Below, in pieces: positions 41,897-50,587 of a stretch of DNA of 64,000 nucleotides. This stretch comes from Larkinella sp. C7 (lineage in GTDB: Bacteria; Bacteroidota; Bacteroidia; Cytophagales; Spirosomataceae), in contig NZ_VBSL01000008.1 in NCBI RefSeq assembly GCF_006149005.1, forward strand, positions 124,001-188,000, given 5' to 3'. The notes beneath the pieces are model-generated. The model worked only from the letters and a program-made list of their open reading frames with translations, made no database searches and was not told the DNA's origin. Every line of letters starts with the position of its first letter. The first letter of the stretch is position 1. The position numbers and the translations under genes are program-made.

Positions 41897-42827
41897 GAAT
41901 CACAATTTTACCAGGCTTTTCGATGGGCAAGACCCCACCTAACGCATCGCCCTTTTTCACGTTTACCGTCGTTCGCAGGAGAAAAGCCAGCCCGGCGGTT
42001 TCCGAGATTACGTCCGTCGTGTCGCCCGAAACCGGATCGACAATCCGGCCCCAACGCTGCCCGGCCCGGATGAAATCACCCGGTTTTACGGCAGTGATAA
42101 AAACACCGTCAACCGGCGAAGGCATTTTGGCCTGGAGATAGCCACTGTCCGGCCGATCATCTTCCACCCAGTACCGTTCAGTAGTCGGGATGGTTTGAGC
42201 AGGTTCATCGATCATTTCCAAGTGCCGAAGCAGATTGAGAAAACCATCCCGGTAGGCCGTCACGACCAGCTCCCGAAGGCCGGTTCCCCCGCCGTATTCC
42301 AGATAAATGGCCGGAATGTTGGCGTCACGCGCCACGGAAAGGGTTCGTCCGTTCGGGCGGTGATCGGTTCCCCACACGATGGGGAGGTTATACGCCAGCG
42401 CCATTTCCCGCTGTTTTTCCAGCACGTCCGGCGACGGATGGAGCATGTAACCAGCCAATGGATAAATGTCATATGCCAATCCGCCCGTGTGCATGTCGAC
42501 GTAATAATCCGCTTCCCGGATGAGCGCACTGATGCGGTCGGCGGTTTGTTCCGACACCGAACCTGCGGGATTTCCCGGACAAATCCGGGCCAAATCCAGC
42601 CCATCTTCCCCGCAGCGGCTGGCGAGCGCGTAGGCAGACGCGTTCACCACCGGCACCACCGTCACGCTACCGGACACCACTTTTCCTTCCAGCACCCGAA
42701 TCAGTTCACGAGCCGCCAGCATTGGTTCGTATTCATCTCCGTGAACACCCGCCGACAACAGAACGTGTGGGCCGGGCAAGTCTCCGGTTATTCGTTGATA
42801 GTCAATCATTTCAGTGTTCTCCTTCAT
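41886..42827 (-). CDS. Succinylglutamate desuccinylase/aspartoacylase-family deacylase
   Basis: About 313 residues from MKENTEMIDYQ; an alternative ATG 18 bases downstream follows the SGNH stop by one base. It is a zinc carboxypeptidase-fold amidohydrolase with His and Glu in SAGVHGDEYEPMLAARELI, Arg and Asn-type ligands in VVPVVNASAYALASR, and the third ligand in YYVDMHTGGLAYDI. The C-terminal beta domain has SPVDGVFITAVKPGDFI. Relatives remove acyl groups from N-acylated amino acids, including DoeB-type enzymes of ectoine breakdown. In this array it could deacylate an N-acyl compound released outside and imported. Confidence 0.88.
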   Translation of the reverse strand: MKENTEMIDYQRITGDLPGPHVLLSAGVHGDEYEPMLAARELIRVLEGKVVSGSVTVVPVVNASAYALASRCGEDGLDLARICPGNPAGSVSEQTADRISALIREADYYVDMHTGGLAYDIYPLAGYMLHPSPDVLEKQREMALAYNLPIVWGTDHRPNGRTLSVARDANIPAIYLEYGGGTGLRELVVTAYRDGFLNLLRHLEMIDEPAQTIPTTERYWVEDDRPDSGYLQAKMPSPVDGVFITAVKPGDFIRAGQRWGRIVDPVSGDTTDVISETAGLAFLLRTTVNVKKGDALGGVLPIEKPGKIVIHER

Positions 42828-43608
42828 AATACGGCCCTCCACAAGTCGGTTCTTTGGGGTCAAAAATGGCTACTGCTTTGAACAACTGACGGGCGATTTC
42901 CTGATGGCCCCGCGCACCCGGATGCAACGGATCGTTGAGCCATTCGCGGTTCACATCGACGTCGGTCGTGGTTTGCCAATGGTGATAATGATCGACCAGA
43001 ATCACCTGTTTTGTTTCCGCTACGGTTCGAATAACCGGAATGTAATCCGGCAGCGTTTTCCGTTCCGGGGCTTTCTGAATGATGATCGGATTCGGCGTAT
43101 GCAAAATTGGAATCGCGCCCAACGCACGGATTTTCTCGACCAGGCTATTCAGGTTTTGCTCAAAAACGGCGGGCGTGATTTCTTTCCGCGCACAGTCGTT
43201 CGTTCCGATCATCAGCGACACCACCGCCGGTTTGAACTGCGCAACCCGCCAGTCGAAATCGCTCAGGATGTTGCTGGTGGCGTTGCCGCTGATGCCGGTA
43301 TTGACCACCAGATCACGCACCCGTTTCAACTCCCAGCGAAGCCGTTCGGCGAAAATTTCGGGGTAGCTCCGAAACCCGTGTGTATGCTTGGCACCGTGCG
43401 TGATACTGTCGCCGGTGAAAAGCCAGATGCTGGGTTCTTTCTGCGCGAACAGCCCTTTGATCCGTTCCAGATCCGGAACTGTGGCCCGGTTTTCTTCCTC
43501 CGCTGACGCCATTCCGGGAAAAACCGGCATTGAAACCGTCGGCAGAACCACACCCAGTCCGGCCATTTTGATAAATTTCCGACGGGAAAAGTCCGACTCC
43601 TTTTTCAT
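42811..43608 (-). CDS. Tat-exported SGNH/GDSL hydrolase
   Basis: A 265-residue esterase with a twin-arginine signal SRRKFIKMAG near residue 8 and a hydrophobic run to MASAEE. The SGNH blocks are complete: block I FTGDSITHG (nucleophile Ser), block II GISGNATS (Gly), block III GTNDC (Asn), and block V DPLHPGARGH with the Asp-x-x-His pair. It would remove an ester, such as an O-acetyl group, from a glycan in the periplasm or outer membrane. It follows a sialidase-like gene by 12 bases, which suggests a sialate O-acetylesterase-type role, although that is inferred. Confidence 0.9.
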   Translation of the reverse strand: MKKESDFSRRKFIKMAGLGVVLPTVSMPVFPGMASAEEENRATVPDLERIKGLFAQKEPSIWLFTGDSITHGAKHTHGFRSYPEIFAERLRWELKRVRDLVVNTGISGNATSNILSDFDWRVAQFKPAVVSLMIGTNDCARKEITPAVFEQNLNSLVEKIRALGAIPILHTPNPIIIQKAPERKTLPDYIPVIRTVAETKQVILVDHYHHWQTTTDVDVNREWLNDPLHPGARGHQEIARQLFKAVAIFDPKEPTCGGPYYEGEH

Positions 43609-43620
43609 CCGAAAACCGGT

Positions 43621-44733
43621 TTATTGGTACAAGGCCGCCAGATTCAGCCGGTTGATCCGGGTGGTCGACAAATGCGTCACTTTTTTCTGACTCCCCGCGC
43701 AATACCCCAGCAAAGCCTCTTTTTTGGTAAAATGAATGGCGATGTAGCAATACCAGCCATCGGGATCGGTTTCGATGTTGCGGACGTGTTGCCAGGTTTT
43801 GCCGTCGTCTTTCGAAATAGCCACCGACAGCGGGGTGCGCTTGTCTTTGAGCGCCGGAACACTGCCGTCGTTGTTGTTCCAGACCACCAGCAGATCGCCG
43901 GTCGATGGAATGCGGGCGATGGACGCCGGCGACAGGGGCGACTTCAACGTGCTTTGCTCAATGTGACTCCAGGTCTGCCCCTTGTCTCTGGAATACGAAA
44001 ACTGCTGAAAACCGCCACTGGCGCGGATAAACATCAGAATCGTTCCGTTTTTCAGTTCAATCAAACCGGGCTCCTGCGTGACCAGATCCGCCGGTTTTGG
44101 AACCGCTTCACTGCTTTTCCAGGTAGCTCCGTTGTCGTCGGAATAATAGCTGTACAGCGTTCCGTTGCCCTGCCATTTGCCGCCGGGGGATTTGTGCTGG
44201 GCCACCGCCATCAGCAAACGGCCATTTTTCAGTTGGATGACGCGGCTGTTGTTCAACACAAAATAGCCTTCCCGGTCCGTAATACAGGGCGTCGGTTTGC
44301 TCCAGGTTTTGGCTTCGTCGGCTGAAATCCGCATCTGGGGAATGCAGTCCTGCTCGGAGTTCTTTTTGAGGTAAAACAGGGCAATTTTGCCGTTTTTCAG
44401 CCGCAGCAACGAAACCGACATCACGTTCATATCGCCTTCTTTTTCCACAATGAGTTGGTCCTGTTGCGTCCAGGTTTTGCCGCCGTCTTTCGAAAACCGA
44501 CCCGCCAGATAGGCCGGGGCGTGGTCGCTGGTGCTGCCGCCGGTGTAGTGGCTGTAGACAAACAGAATGCGGCCGTCTTTCAGCGTAATGAAATCGCCTT
44601 CGCTGTTGCGGGGGTTGTTGTCGCCGGGGGTCAATTCCAGGGCAACCGTGCCAACGGATTCGGTATCGGGCTGCGCGCGGGCGGCTACAAAAGCCAGAAC
44701 TAGAAATGATAGGATGAACAGTGGTTTGGTCAT
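43621..44733 (-). CDS. Secreted sialidase-like BNR-repeat protein
   Basis: About 370 residues; the start at MTKPLFILSFLVLAFVAARAQ gives a clean signal peptide. It is a six-bladed propeller with Asp boxes FSKDGGKTWTQQD, ISADEAKTWSKP, YSDDNGATWKSS, YSRDKGQTWSH and ISKDDGKTWQHV. The N-terminal NPRNSEGDFITLKDGRILFV replaces the FRIP motif expected for classical GH33 sialidases, so activity on sialic acid is uncertain. It is paralogous along its whole length to the C-terminal domain of the next protein upstream in the array, indicating a tandem duplication. Confidence 0.85.
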   Translation of the reverse strand: MTKPLFILSFLVLAFVAARAQPDTESVGTVALELTPGDNNPRNSEGDFITLKDGRILFVYSHYTGGSTSDHAPAYLAGRFSKDGGKTWTQQDQLIVEKEGDMNVMSVSLLRLKNGKIALFYLKKNSEQDCIPQMRISADEAKTWSKPTPCITDREGYFVLNNSRVIQLKNGRLLMAVAQHKSPGGKWQGNGTLYSYYSDDNGATWKSSEAVPKPADLVTQEPGLIELKNGTILMFIRASGGFQQFSYSRDKGQTWSHIEQSTLKSPLSPASIARIPSTGDLLVVWNNNDGSVPALKDKRTPLSVAISKDDGKTWQHVRNIETDPDGWYCYIAIHFTKKEALLGYCAGSQKKVTHLSTTRINRLNLAALYQ

Positions 44734-44776
44734 GGGTTTAGTAATTAGTCGTGTCTCTTGTCTCACTTCTCTTTTC

Positions 44777-46579
44777 TTACCTCTTCGTATTATAAATCCA
44801 GTCCAGGTTCAGGCGCGTGACGTTGGTGACCGAGAGCCCCGTTCCTTTGGGGCGGTTTCCGGCGCAATAACTCAGCAAAACCTCCTTCTTGCCTATGAAA
44901 TGAATGGCGGTGTAACAATACCAGCCATCGGGATCGGCTTCCAGCGTTTTCACGTGTGTCCAGGTTTGGCCCTCGTCTTTCGAAACGGCGATGTTCAGGG
45001 GCGTCCGTCGGCCTTTGATCGGGTTGCCTTCCTGGTTGCCGTTGTTGTTCCAGACCATCAGCAGATCGCCGGTGGCCGGGATTCGGGCGATGGTGGCGGG
45101 CGAAACCGGCGACGCGATGGTGGTCGGCTGCGACGGACTCCAGGTCTGACCCTGATCGCTCGAATAGGCCGCATACTGCACCCCGGCATCCGTCCGGATG
45201 ATCATCATCAGCCGGTCTTTCAAAGCAACCAGTCCCGGTTCCTGCAGGGTAATCGCATCCGGATTGGCCACCTCCTGACTCGCCTTCCAGGTTTTGCCGG
45301 TATCGTCGGAATAATACGAAAATAAGCGGCCTTTTCCATTAAACCGGCCACCCGGTGGCGTTTCGTGCAAGGCGACCGGCATCAGGAGCCGACCGGTTTT
45401 CAACTGAATCACGCGGTTGTTGTTCAACACAAAATAGCCTTCCCGGTCGGTGATGCAGGGAATGGCATCGCTCCAGGTTTTGGCTTCGTCGGTCGAAATC
45501 CGCATCATCGGGATGCAGTCGTCCATGGCATTTTTCCGGGCGTAAAACAGGGCGATCCGGCCATCCTGCAACCGCAGCAGCGAAACCGACATCACATTCA
45601 TGCCGCCTTCATTGCTAACGATAAGCTGGTCGTCCTTCGTCCAGGTTTTGCCGCCGTCGCCGGAATACCGCCCTACGAGCGTGGCCGCAGCAAAATCGCT
45701 GGAAGAGTTTCCGGCAAAACGCGAGTAAATGAACAGAATCCGGCCATCTTTCAGCGTCACAAAATCGCCTTCGCTGTTGCGCGGGTTGTCGGCCCCCGGA
45801 TTGAGTTGCAGAACCAAACTTTTCTCACCGACCTTGTTCTTTCCGTTGAGTTTGGTTACCCGCAGGATTTCGTCCACCAGGTTCCCGGCAATCAGTTCGT
45901 GGCCCCGGTCGTTGGGGTGAACGCCGTCGAGCATCAGCGAATCGTAACTGACACCCGTCCGGTTCTGGTAATCCACAAACGCTTTGTAGTTATCGACCAG
46001 ACCGGTTCGGTATTTCCGGGAATAGTTCCGCACCACCTCGACGTACTGCAACAGGCGTTCGTTCTGGTAATCTGCGTATTTTTTGCCCAGCAGATTCGGA
46101 ACCGTCAGGATCACTAAACTGCCCTGCTTTTGCAGCGATTCGATCATGTAGGCCAGGTTCTTCCGGTAGTTCTCCAGCGGAATCCGCGACGGCCCGGTGG
46201 CTCCTCCGCTGTCGATGTGGGCGTCGTTGATGCCAAACCCGATGATTACCAGATCGGGATGAACCGCCAGCACATCCGACTCAAACCGGTCGAGGGCGTG
46301 TCTGATTTTGAACAGGTTATGATCCGTCTGACGGCCCGTATGGCTACCGGGGATTCCGGCATTGATGACCGTGGCACTCACGCCTTTCTGGGCCAGCAGG
46401 TGCGGCAGCCGTTGCGCAAAAACCTGATTGACGGTTTTGCGGGTGGCCGTAATGGAGTTGCCGAAAGCGACAATGGTCAAATTGCCATCACCAACTCCCG
46501 CCGGTTTTTCGGCAAAAACCGGAAAACCGATGAGAAAGCAGAGAACCGTTGTTCGCAAAAATCGTATCGAAAGTCGCAT
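44777..46579 (-). CDS. Secreted fusion: SGNH esterase plus sialidase-like BNR propeller
   Basis: A 600-residue exported protein. After the signal peptide (ending VFAEKP), residues about 30-240 form an SGNH hydrolase: block I reads FGNSITATR with Asn in place of the usual Asp, block III GFGINDAH, and block V LDGVHPNDRGHE. Residues about 255-600 are a BNR propeller with NPRNSEGDFVTLKDGRILFI, YSGDGGKTWTKDD, ISTDEAKTWSDA, YSDDTGKTWKAS, YSSDQGQTWSPS and VSKDEGQTWTHV. Fusing an esterase to a sialidase-like module would let one protein remove O-acetyl groups and then cleave the sugar. The propeller is a close paralogue of the next gene downstream. Confidence 0.87.
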   Translation of the reverse strand: MRLSIRFLRTTVLCFLIGFPVFAEKPAGVGDGNLTIVAFGNSITATRKTVNQVFAQRLPHLLAQKGVSATVINAGIPGSHTGRQTDHNLFKIRHALDRFESDVLAVHPDLVIIGFGINDAHIDSGGATGPSRIPLENYRKNLAYMIESLQKQGSLVILTVPNLLGKKYADYQNERLLQYVEVVRNYSRKYRTGLVDNYKAFVDYQNRTGVSYDSLMLDGVHPNDRGHELIAGNLVDEILRVTKLNGKNKVGEKSLVLQLNPGADNPRNSEGDFVTLKDGRILFIYSRFAGNSSSDFAAATLVGRYSGDGGKTWTKDDQLIVSNEGGMNVMSVSLLRLQDGRIALFYARKNAMDDCIPMMRISTDEAKTWSDAIPCITDREGYFVLNNNRVIQLKTGRLLMPVALHETPPGGRFNGKGRLFSYYSDDTGKTWKASQEVANPDAITLQEPGLVALKDRLMMIIRTDAGVQYAAYSSDQGQTWSPSQPTTIASPVSPATIARIPATGDLLMVWNNNGNQEGNPIKGRRTPLNIAVSKDEGQTWTHVKTLEADPDGWYCYTAIHFIGKKEVLLSYCAGNRPKGTGLSVTNVTRLNLDWIYNTKR

Positions 46580-46612
46580 AGATCACCTGTTTAAAGAGCT
46601 GCGTACCGCTTT

Positions 46613-47743
46613 CTACCGTAAAAAGTCTTTTTCGTTGAGCTTCACCCGCAACTCGCCCTGCATGACGGTGATCCAGAGCACGCCCGGTTTTTCTTCGAAG
46701 ACGTACGGATACGAAATCCGGGGCTGCTTTCCGCGTTCGGCAAAGACCACCGGTTTGCTCCAGCTTTTGCCCTCATCATCCGAAAACGCAATCGACAGTT
46801 CATCGCGGTGGTTGCTGGCCGGAATTTCCGACCACTGGTTATCGCCCCCACTCAGCTTATACGACACCTGCCCATCCGGAAAACGGCGGTTCCAGACCAG
46901 CACCAGCTTGCCATCCTGCAACCGTTTGAGGAGACCGGGCGCGGAACTCGCGCTGATTTTGGTAGGGTTGAAGCTGTTCCAGGTCACGCCGTCGTCTTTG
47001 GAATAGGCTTCCCAGAACGTTCCCCAGTTGGTCCGCAGCAGCAGCCACAGCCGGCCGTCTTTCAATTGCTCCAGCGTGGCTTCCGTCACACCTCCGTGGT
47101 GGCCGGTTCCGCCCAGGTCGATGATGGTGCTGCGGGTCCAGGTTTTGCCATCGTTCTTCGACGAATAGGTCAGCACCGAATGCCGTCCGGGGTTGTGCAT
47201 CATCATCATGGAGGTAAAAACGATGCTGCCGTCTTTGGTTTCGATCATGTCACGAATGGCGCCGGTCCAGTCGTCGTGCAGTTTCTGGGCGTCCTGCCAG
47301 GTTTTGCCGCCGTCGAGGCTGCGAACGGCGTAGGTCGGCAGTTTGGCGTCCGGCGAATCCGAGATTTCCTTCTGCCAGTTCCAGTTGGCCCGTTCTTTCA
47401 GGTTCATACAAGCCAGAATGATCACATTCCGTTTGGTACGGATCAACGCCCGTTCGTCGCTGATTTCAAATTTCGCCGGGTCTTTAAAGATCGTGTACTC
47501 CGTCCAGGTTTTGCCGTCGTCCTTGCTGATCAGGCTTTTGGTTTTGTCGACGGTTAGGATACTGCCGTCGGCCAGCCGCACAAACGGCCCCATTTTCAGG
47601 CCCGGCATTTCCTGAACATTCTCCGCAATCCAGGACCCCGACGCGGTGGTTTTTCCGGCGTCTTTATTGATCTGAGCGAGCAGAGAACCGCTGGCCATCA
47701 GTGCCAGCAGGCTTGCTACTTTTAATCGATGCGCTATTTTCAT
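46613..47743 (-). CDS. Secreted sialidase-like BNR-repeat protein
   Basis: A 376-residue exported propeller (signal peptide ending GSLLAQ). Asp boxes include ISKDDGKTWTEYT, RSLDGGKTWQDA, SSKNDGKTWTRS, YSKDDGVTWNSF and FSDDEGKSWSKP. GHHGGVTEATLEQLKDGRLW and LLLRTNWGTFWEAYSKDDG resemble the exo-alpha-sialidase group of Bacteroidota and Planctomycetes. I do not see a classical FRIP motif; KMGPFVRLADGSIL is in its place. It is more divergent from the two NSEG-type paralogues than they are from each other. It probably hydrolyses a terminal sugar or sugar acid at the cell surface. Confidence 0.82.
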   Translation of the reverse strand: MKIAHRLKVASLLALMASGSLLAQINKDAGKTTASGSWIAENVQEMPGLKMGPFVRLADGSILTVDKTKSLISKDDGKTWTEYTIFKDPAKFEISDERALIRTKRNVIILACMNLKERANWNWQKEISDSPDAKLPTYAVRSLDGGKTWQDAQKLHDDWTGAIRDMIETKDGSIVFTSMMMMHNPGRHSVLTYSSKNDGKTWTRSTIIDLGGTGHHGGVTEATLEQLKDGRLWLLLRTNWGTFWEAYSKDDGVTWNSFNPTKISASSAPGLLKRLQDGKLVLVWNRRFPDGQVSYKLSGGDNQWSEIPASNHRDELSIAFSDDEGKSWSKPVVFAERGKQPRISYPYVFEEKPGVLWITVMQGELRVKLNEKDFLR

Positions 47744-47773
47744 ACAAAGCAGGTGGTTTAAGGTTTAGGATAG

Positions 47774-49456
47774 TCAGTTTGGCTTTTTTGTGCCCGTCAT
47801 TGCGACCGAGTGAAGCGGCACACCGACGGGTTTTCCCCGTTGGTCGCGCATTCCAATTCGCAGGTAATTCACTCCAAAATCCGGTTGGCGGTGAAAATTC
47901 GTCCGGGCCACGATTTGGTTGTTCATCACGAAAAGAGCCTCTTGTTTCTGGCAATTCCACCGGATTTCCACCGTCATCCGGGACGGTTTCGCTCCAGTTT
48001 TGGCCAGTTCGGCGAATTTAATCTTGAATTCGGCTACAGCATGGTCAGCCGCCAGCGAGTCGTCCGGCACCGAAAAATGGTCGGTTAGGGCCAGTGAAAC
48101 CGCCTGCGCATCGGTCGGAAATTCCAGATCGGCTTTCAGCGTTCCCTGCCGCGTCGCCGGAAAATTCCAGACCAGGGCCGGGCGCTCGGCTGTCGAATTC
48201 AGGGTGGTTTTCCCCTCTTCGCGGGCTTCGGTTTGCTCCAGCCAGTCGGGGTCAAACAACACCACGGATTTGGCGTCACCCTGTCCGGCCACCAGTGCCA
48301 CCTTGCCCTCCACCGTTTCTGCTGCCGATGCGTAGGCGGTCCCCCTGTCGTTTTTCTCAACCTGACCCGGTTTGGTCACCGGCATCGTCAGCACTTCCCG
48401 AAAGCCCTGCCAGGTTTGACCGTCATCGCGGCTGATGGCGGCATGCAGCATTTCCCGGCCTCCGGCGGCATAACTCCGGGGATTGTCCCAACGCTGGTTG
48501 CTATTCAACAATAACACGAGACGACGATCCGAAAGCCGGAGCAGTTCGGCCGGGGAGTCCGACGAAATAAACCGGGTTGGTCGGGCCGCCTGCCAGGTTT
48601 GCCCCTGATCACCGGAAAACGATTCATACAGATGTCCTTTGTTGGTCCGAACCAGCATCCACAACCGCCCGTCGGTTAATTCCACCACAGCGGGCTCAAT
48701 ACCGCCATACCGAACCGGCATGGCGTTGTTGATCTCGACCCGGACCGAATTAGTTGACGGTTTCCAGGTTTGCCCGTTGTCGTCCGAATGCAGCGAAATA
48801 ATATCGTTCCAGCCGTAATCAACCTGCCCCGCCCCCGGTTTTTCCTGCCGTTCGGGAACCGCTTTGGCAAAAGACACCAACAGGCGTCCGGTGCTGAGCC
48901 GGATGAAACTCCGGATCGAACCCACGTAGCCGTCGTAAATCTTCTGGGGCTGACTCCACGGTTTTCCGGCACCGGTTGTCCGGCCATACCACACATCCAG
49001 ATGCCGCCCCCGGTAGCCGTTGGTACCGGTTCCCCACAGATGGAAAATGCCGTGCAGCACACCCTGCGGGTCTCCCAGCACCCGGTTGGCGTAATACGCC
49101 TGTCCCGGCAAATCGAACTCTTTCACCGGCGGCTCCCAATGAATGCCGTCTGCCGAGGATATGGACCGGAGTTGGTTGGCGTCGCCGGGGCGGTTGATGT
49201 AAAAGATCGTCAGTCCGCCGTTTTTCAGCCTGATCAGGGTCGCTTCATTGCCCGGTGCCGGAGCCACCCAGACCGGTTCGTAGAGATCGGTTACCCGCTG
49301 CGGCACCGGACGCAGTCGCATTCCGGCAGATGCTTCGGCAACTTGCGCATAACCTTCCTGCAAGGGCATCCCCAAAGACACAATGAGGCCACATACCGCC
49401 ATTCGGAGGGTGCGGAATGCGTTTTTTGAGGATGTATGCCAAAAGGAAATAGTCAT
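47774..49456 (-). CDS. Secreted sialidase-like protein with extra C-terminal domain
   Basis: A 560-residue exported protein; the signal peptide ends GYAQVAEA and an ATG 18 codons in is an alternative start. Residues about 55-400 form a BNR propeller (SSADGIHWEPP, SDDNGQTWKPS, GDQGQTWQAARP, SRDDGQTWQGF) with YGGIEPAVVELTDGRLWMLV matching the sialidase-like family. Residues about 410-560 form a separate beta-rich domain (PALVWNFPATRQGTLKADLE, ALFVMNNQIVARTNFHRQ), like the laminin-G/concanavalin-like modules attached to glycosidases. It probably binds or cleaves the exported substrate. Confidence 0.8.
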   Translation of the reverse strand: MTISFWHTSSKNAFRTLRMAVCGLIVSLGMPLQEGYAQVAEASAGMRLRPVPQRVTDLYEPVWVAPAPGNEATLIRLKNGGLTIFYINRPGDANQLRSISSADGIHWEPPVKEFDLPGQAYYANRVLGDPQGVLHGIFHLWGTGTNGYRGRHLDVWYGRTTGAGKPWSQPQKIYDGYVGSIRSFIRLSTGRLLVSFAKAVPERQEKPGAGQVDYGWNDIISLHSDDNGQTWKPSTNSVRVEINNAMPVRYGGIEPAVVELTDGRLWMLVRTNKGHLYESFSGDQGQTWQAARPTRFISSDSPAELLRLSDRRLVLLLNSNQRWDNPRSYAAGGREMLHAAISRDDGQTWQGFREVLTMPVTKPGQVEKNDRGTAYASAAETVEGKVALVAGQGDAKSVVLFDPDWLEQTEAREEGKTTLNSTAERPALVWNFPATRQGTLKADLEFPTDAQAVSLALTDHFSVPDDSLAADHAVAEFKIKFAELAKTGAKPSRMTVEIRWNCQKQEALFVMNNQIVARTNFHRQPDFGVNYLRIGMRDQRGKPVGVPLHSVAMTGTKKPN

Positions 49457-49467
49457 TTCTCTTGTAT

Positions 49468-49500
49468 ACCCCCGTAAGGTCTAGGCGACCTTACGGGGGT
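49468..49500. terminator. 13-bp hairpin downstream of the aldolase gene
   Basis: ACCCCCGTAAGGT (49468-49480) pairs perfectly with ACCTTACGGGGGT (49488-49500) around a 7-base loop in the 60-base gap after the aldolase. No long U run follows on the minus strand, so it may partially terminate or stabilise the upstream SusC/SusD/aldolase message. Confidence 0.5.
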
Positions 49501-49516
49501 GGCGGTTTCTCTACAA

Positions 49517-50428
49517 CTAGTTACTAACCAATCCACTAACCGCCGAAATCCGGTCGCAGATTTCCAGTACTTCTTTTTCGTTCCATTCGCCGTTGCCCAT
49601 GCCCAAAGGCGGGTTGGGCAGTCCGATGTTGATATCATGTTTGAGCAGCATGGCCTGGTGGAAGAACGACCAGATGTTGGGCAGCACATCGTGAATAATT
49701 TCCTGGAAGGTCAGCATGAAGCGGTTTCCCAGTTCAAAGTTTCCCTTGATAAATTCCTCCCGCACAAATTTGCACTCTTCTCCCCAGAGGTTGAAGAAAC
49801 TTCCGATGGCACCCACGGTTCCGCACAAGGTGGCCTGACAGAACAGTTCGTCGGCTCCGCTGAACAGCACCAGCTTGTCCTGCGACAGAATATGAATCAG
49901 GCTCACTTCGTACAGATTCTGGGTGGTGAGCTTCATACCGGCAATGTTGGGCAGGGTCAGAATCTGCTCGATGTAGTGCCGGGCGTCGCCCCCAAACACG
50001 CTGTGGTTGCCGATGTGGTACGGAAAAAAAGGAATGTCGATGGACGAGCCAATGGCCTTGTAGTGTTCCAGCGCATTGCGAACACCGGATTGGTAATAAA
50101 TCGGGCCAACGGTTGAAATCCCGTATACGCCCTGTTCCTGAGCCGCCTGCGCCAGCCGGATCGACTCCCGCGTGTTCAGCGCGCCCACCTGGGCAATCAC
50201 CGGCATGGCTCCGTTGACGGTTTCCATCACGGCCTGGGTGATGTCCATCCGCTGTTTTTCCGAAAACAGAAACCCTTGTCCGGTGGAGCCCAGCACATAC
50301 AGGCCGTCTAGTTTTTGTTTGATACAGAGTTCTACAATTTTTTCCAGTTGTTGAAAATCAGGATTGCCGTTCTGATCGACTGGTGTGAACAAGGCTGGCC
50401 ACAGGCCACCAATTGGTGAATGCATCAT
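49517..50428 (-). CDS. N-acetylneuraminate lyase-type aldolase (DHDPS superfamily)
   Basis: A 303-residue class I aldolase. The carboxylate-binding loop is LGSTGQGFLFS near residues 46-56. Tyr137 in FPYHIG and Lys166 in GMKLTTQNLYE match the catalytic Tyr and Schiff-base Lys of NanA in position, and the K-x-T-x-x-x-x-Y-E pattern favours sialate lyase over dihydrodipicolinate synthase. It would split a nonulosonate into pyruvate and an N-acyl hexosamine in the cytosol. It lies downstream of SusD and upstream of the sialidase-like genes. N-acetylmannosamine kinase or epimerase genes are not in the window. Confidence 0.87.
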   Translation of the reverse strand: MMHSPIGGLWPALFTPVDQNGNPDFQQLEKIVELCIKQKLDGLYVLGSTGQGFLFSEKQRMDITQAVMETVNGAMPVIAQVGALNTRESIRLAQAAQEQGVYGISTVGPIYYQSGVRNALEHYKAIGSSIDIPFFPYHIGNHSVFGGDARHYIEQILTLPNIAGMKLTTQNLYEVSLIHILSQDKLVLFSGADELFCQATLCGTVGAIGSFFNLWGEECKFVREEFIKGNFELGNRFMLTFQEIIHDVLPNIWSFFHQAMLLKHDINIGLPNPPLGMGNGEWNEKEVLEICDRISAVSGLVSN

Positions 50429-50477
50429 GGTGTTTGTGTACTTGAAGGTAGTTTAATGTTTGTGGTTTTTGGTGAAT

Positions 50478-50565
50478 GGTTTACGGTAGCTGACGCAATG
50501 CATATTTTCAGAAAGCGTACGTCAGCTAGAACGCGTCAGTCCCGGCGGGAACCGCACCGTAAACC
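50478..50565. repeat. Nested inverted repeat with TTTACGGT words
   Basis: Outer arms GGTTTACGGT (50478-50487) and ACCGTAAACC (50556-50565) enclose a 9-bp stem TAGCTGACG (50487-50495) / CGTCAGCTA (50520-50528). Further CCGTAAACCG words follow to 50587. It fills the 159-base gap between SusD and the aldolase and may attenuate transcription there. The same words build the hairpin at 63616-63681. Confidence 0.55.
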
Positions 50566-50587
50566 GAATACTGTAAACCGTAAACCG

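Noticed and set aside
39996-42827. An ectoine/hydroxyectoine degradation operon (DoeB-like deacylase plus EutB-like PLP enzyme)
   Set aside because: No M24 ectoine hydrolase, aminotransferase, semialdehyde dehydrogenase or ornithine-cyclodeaminase-like gene is present, so the match rests on two broad families only.
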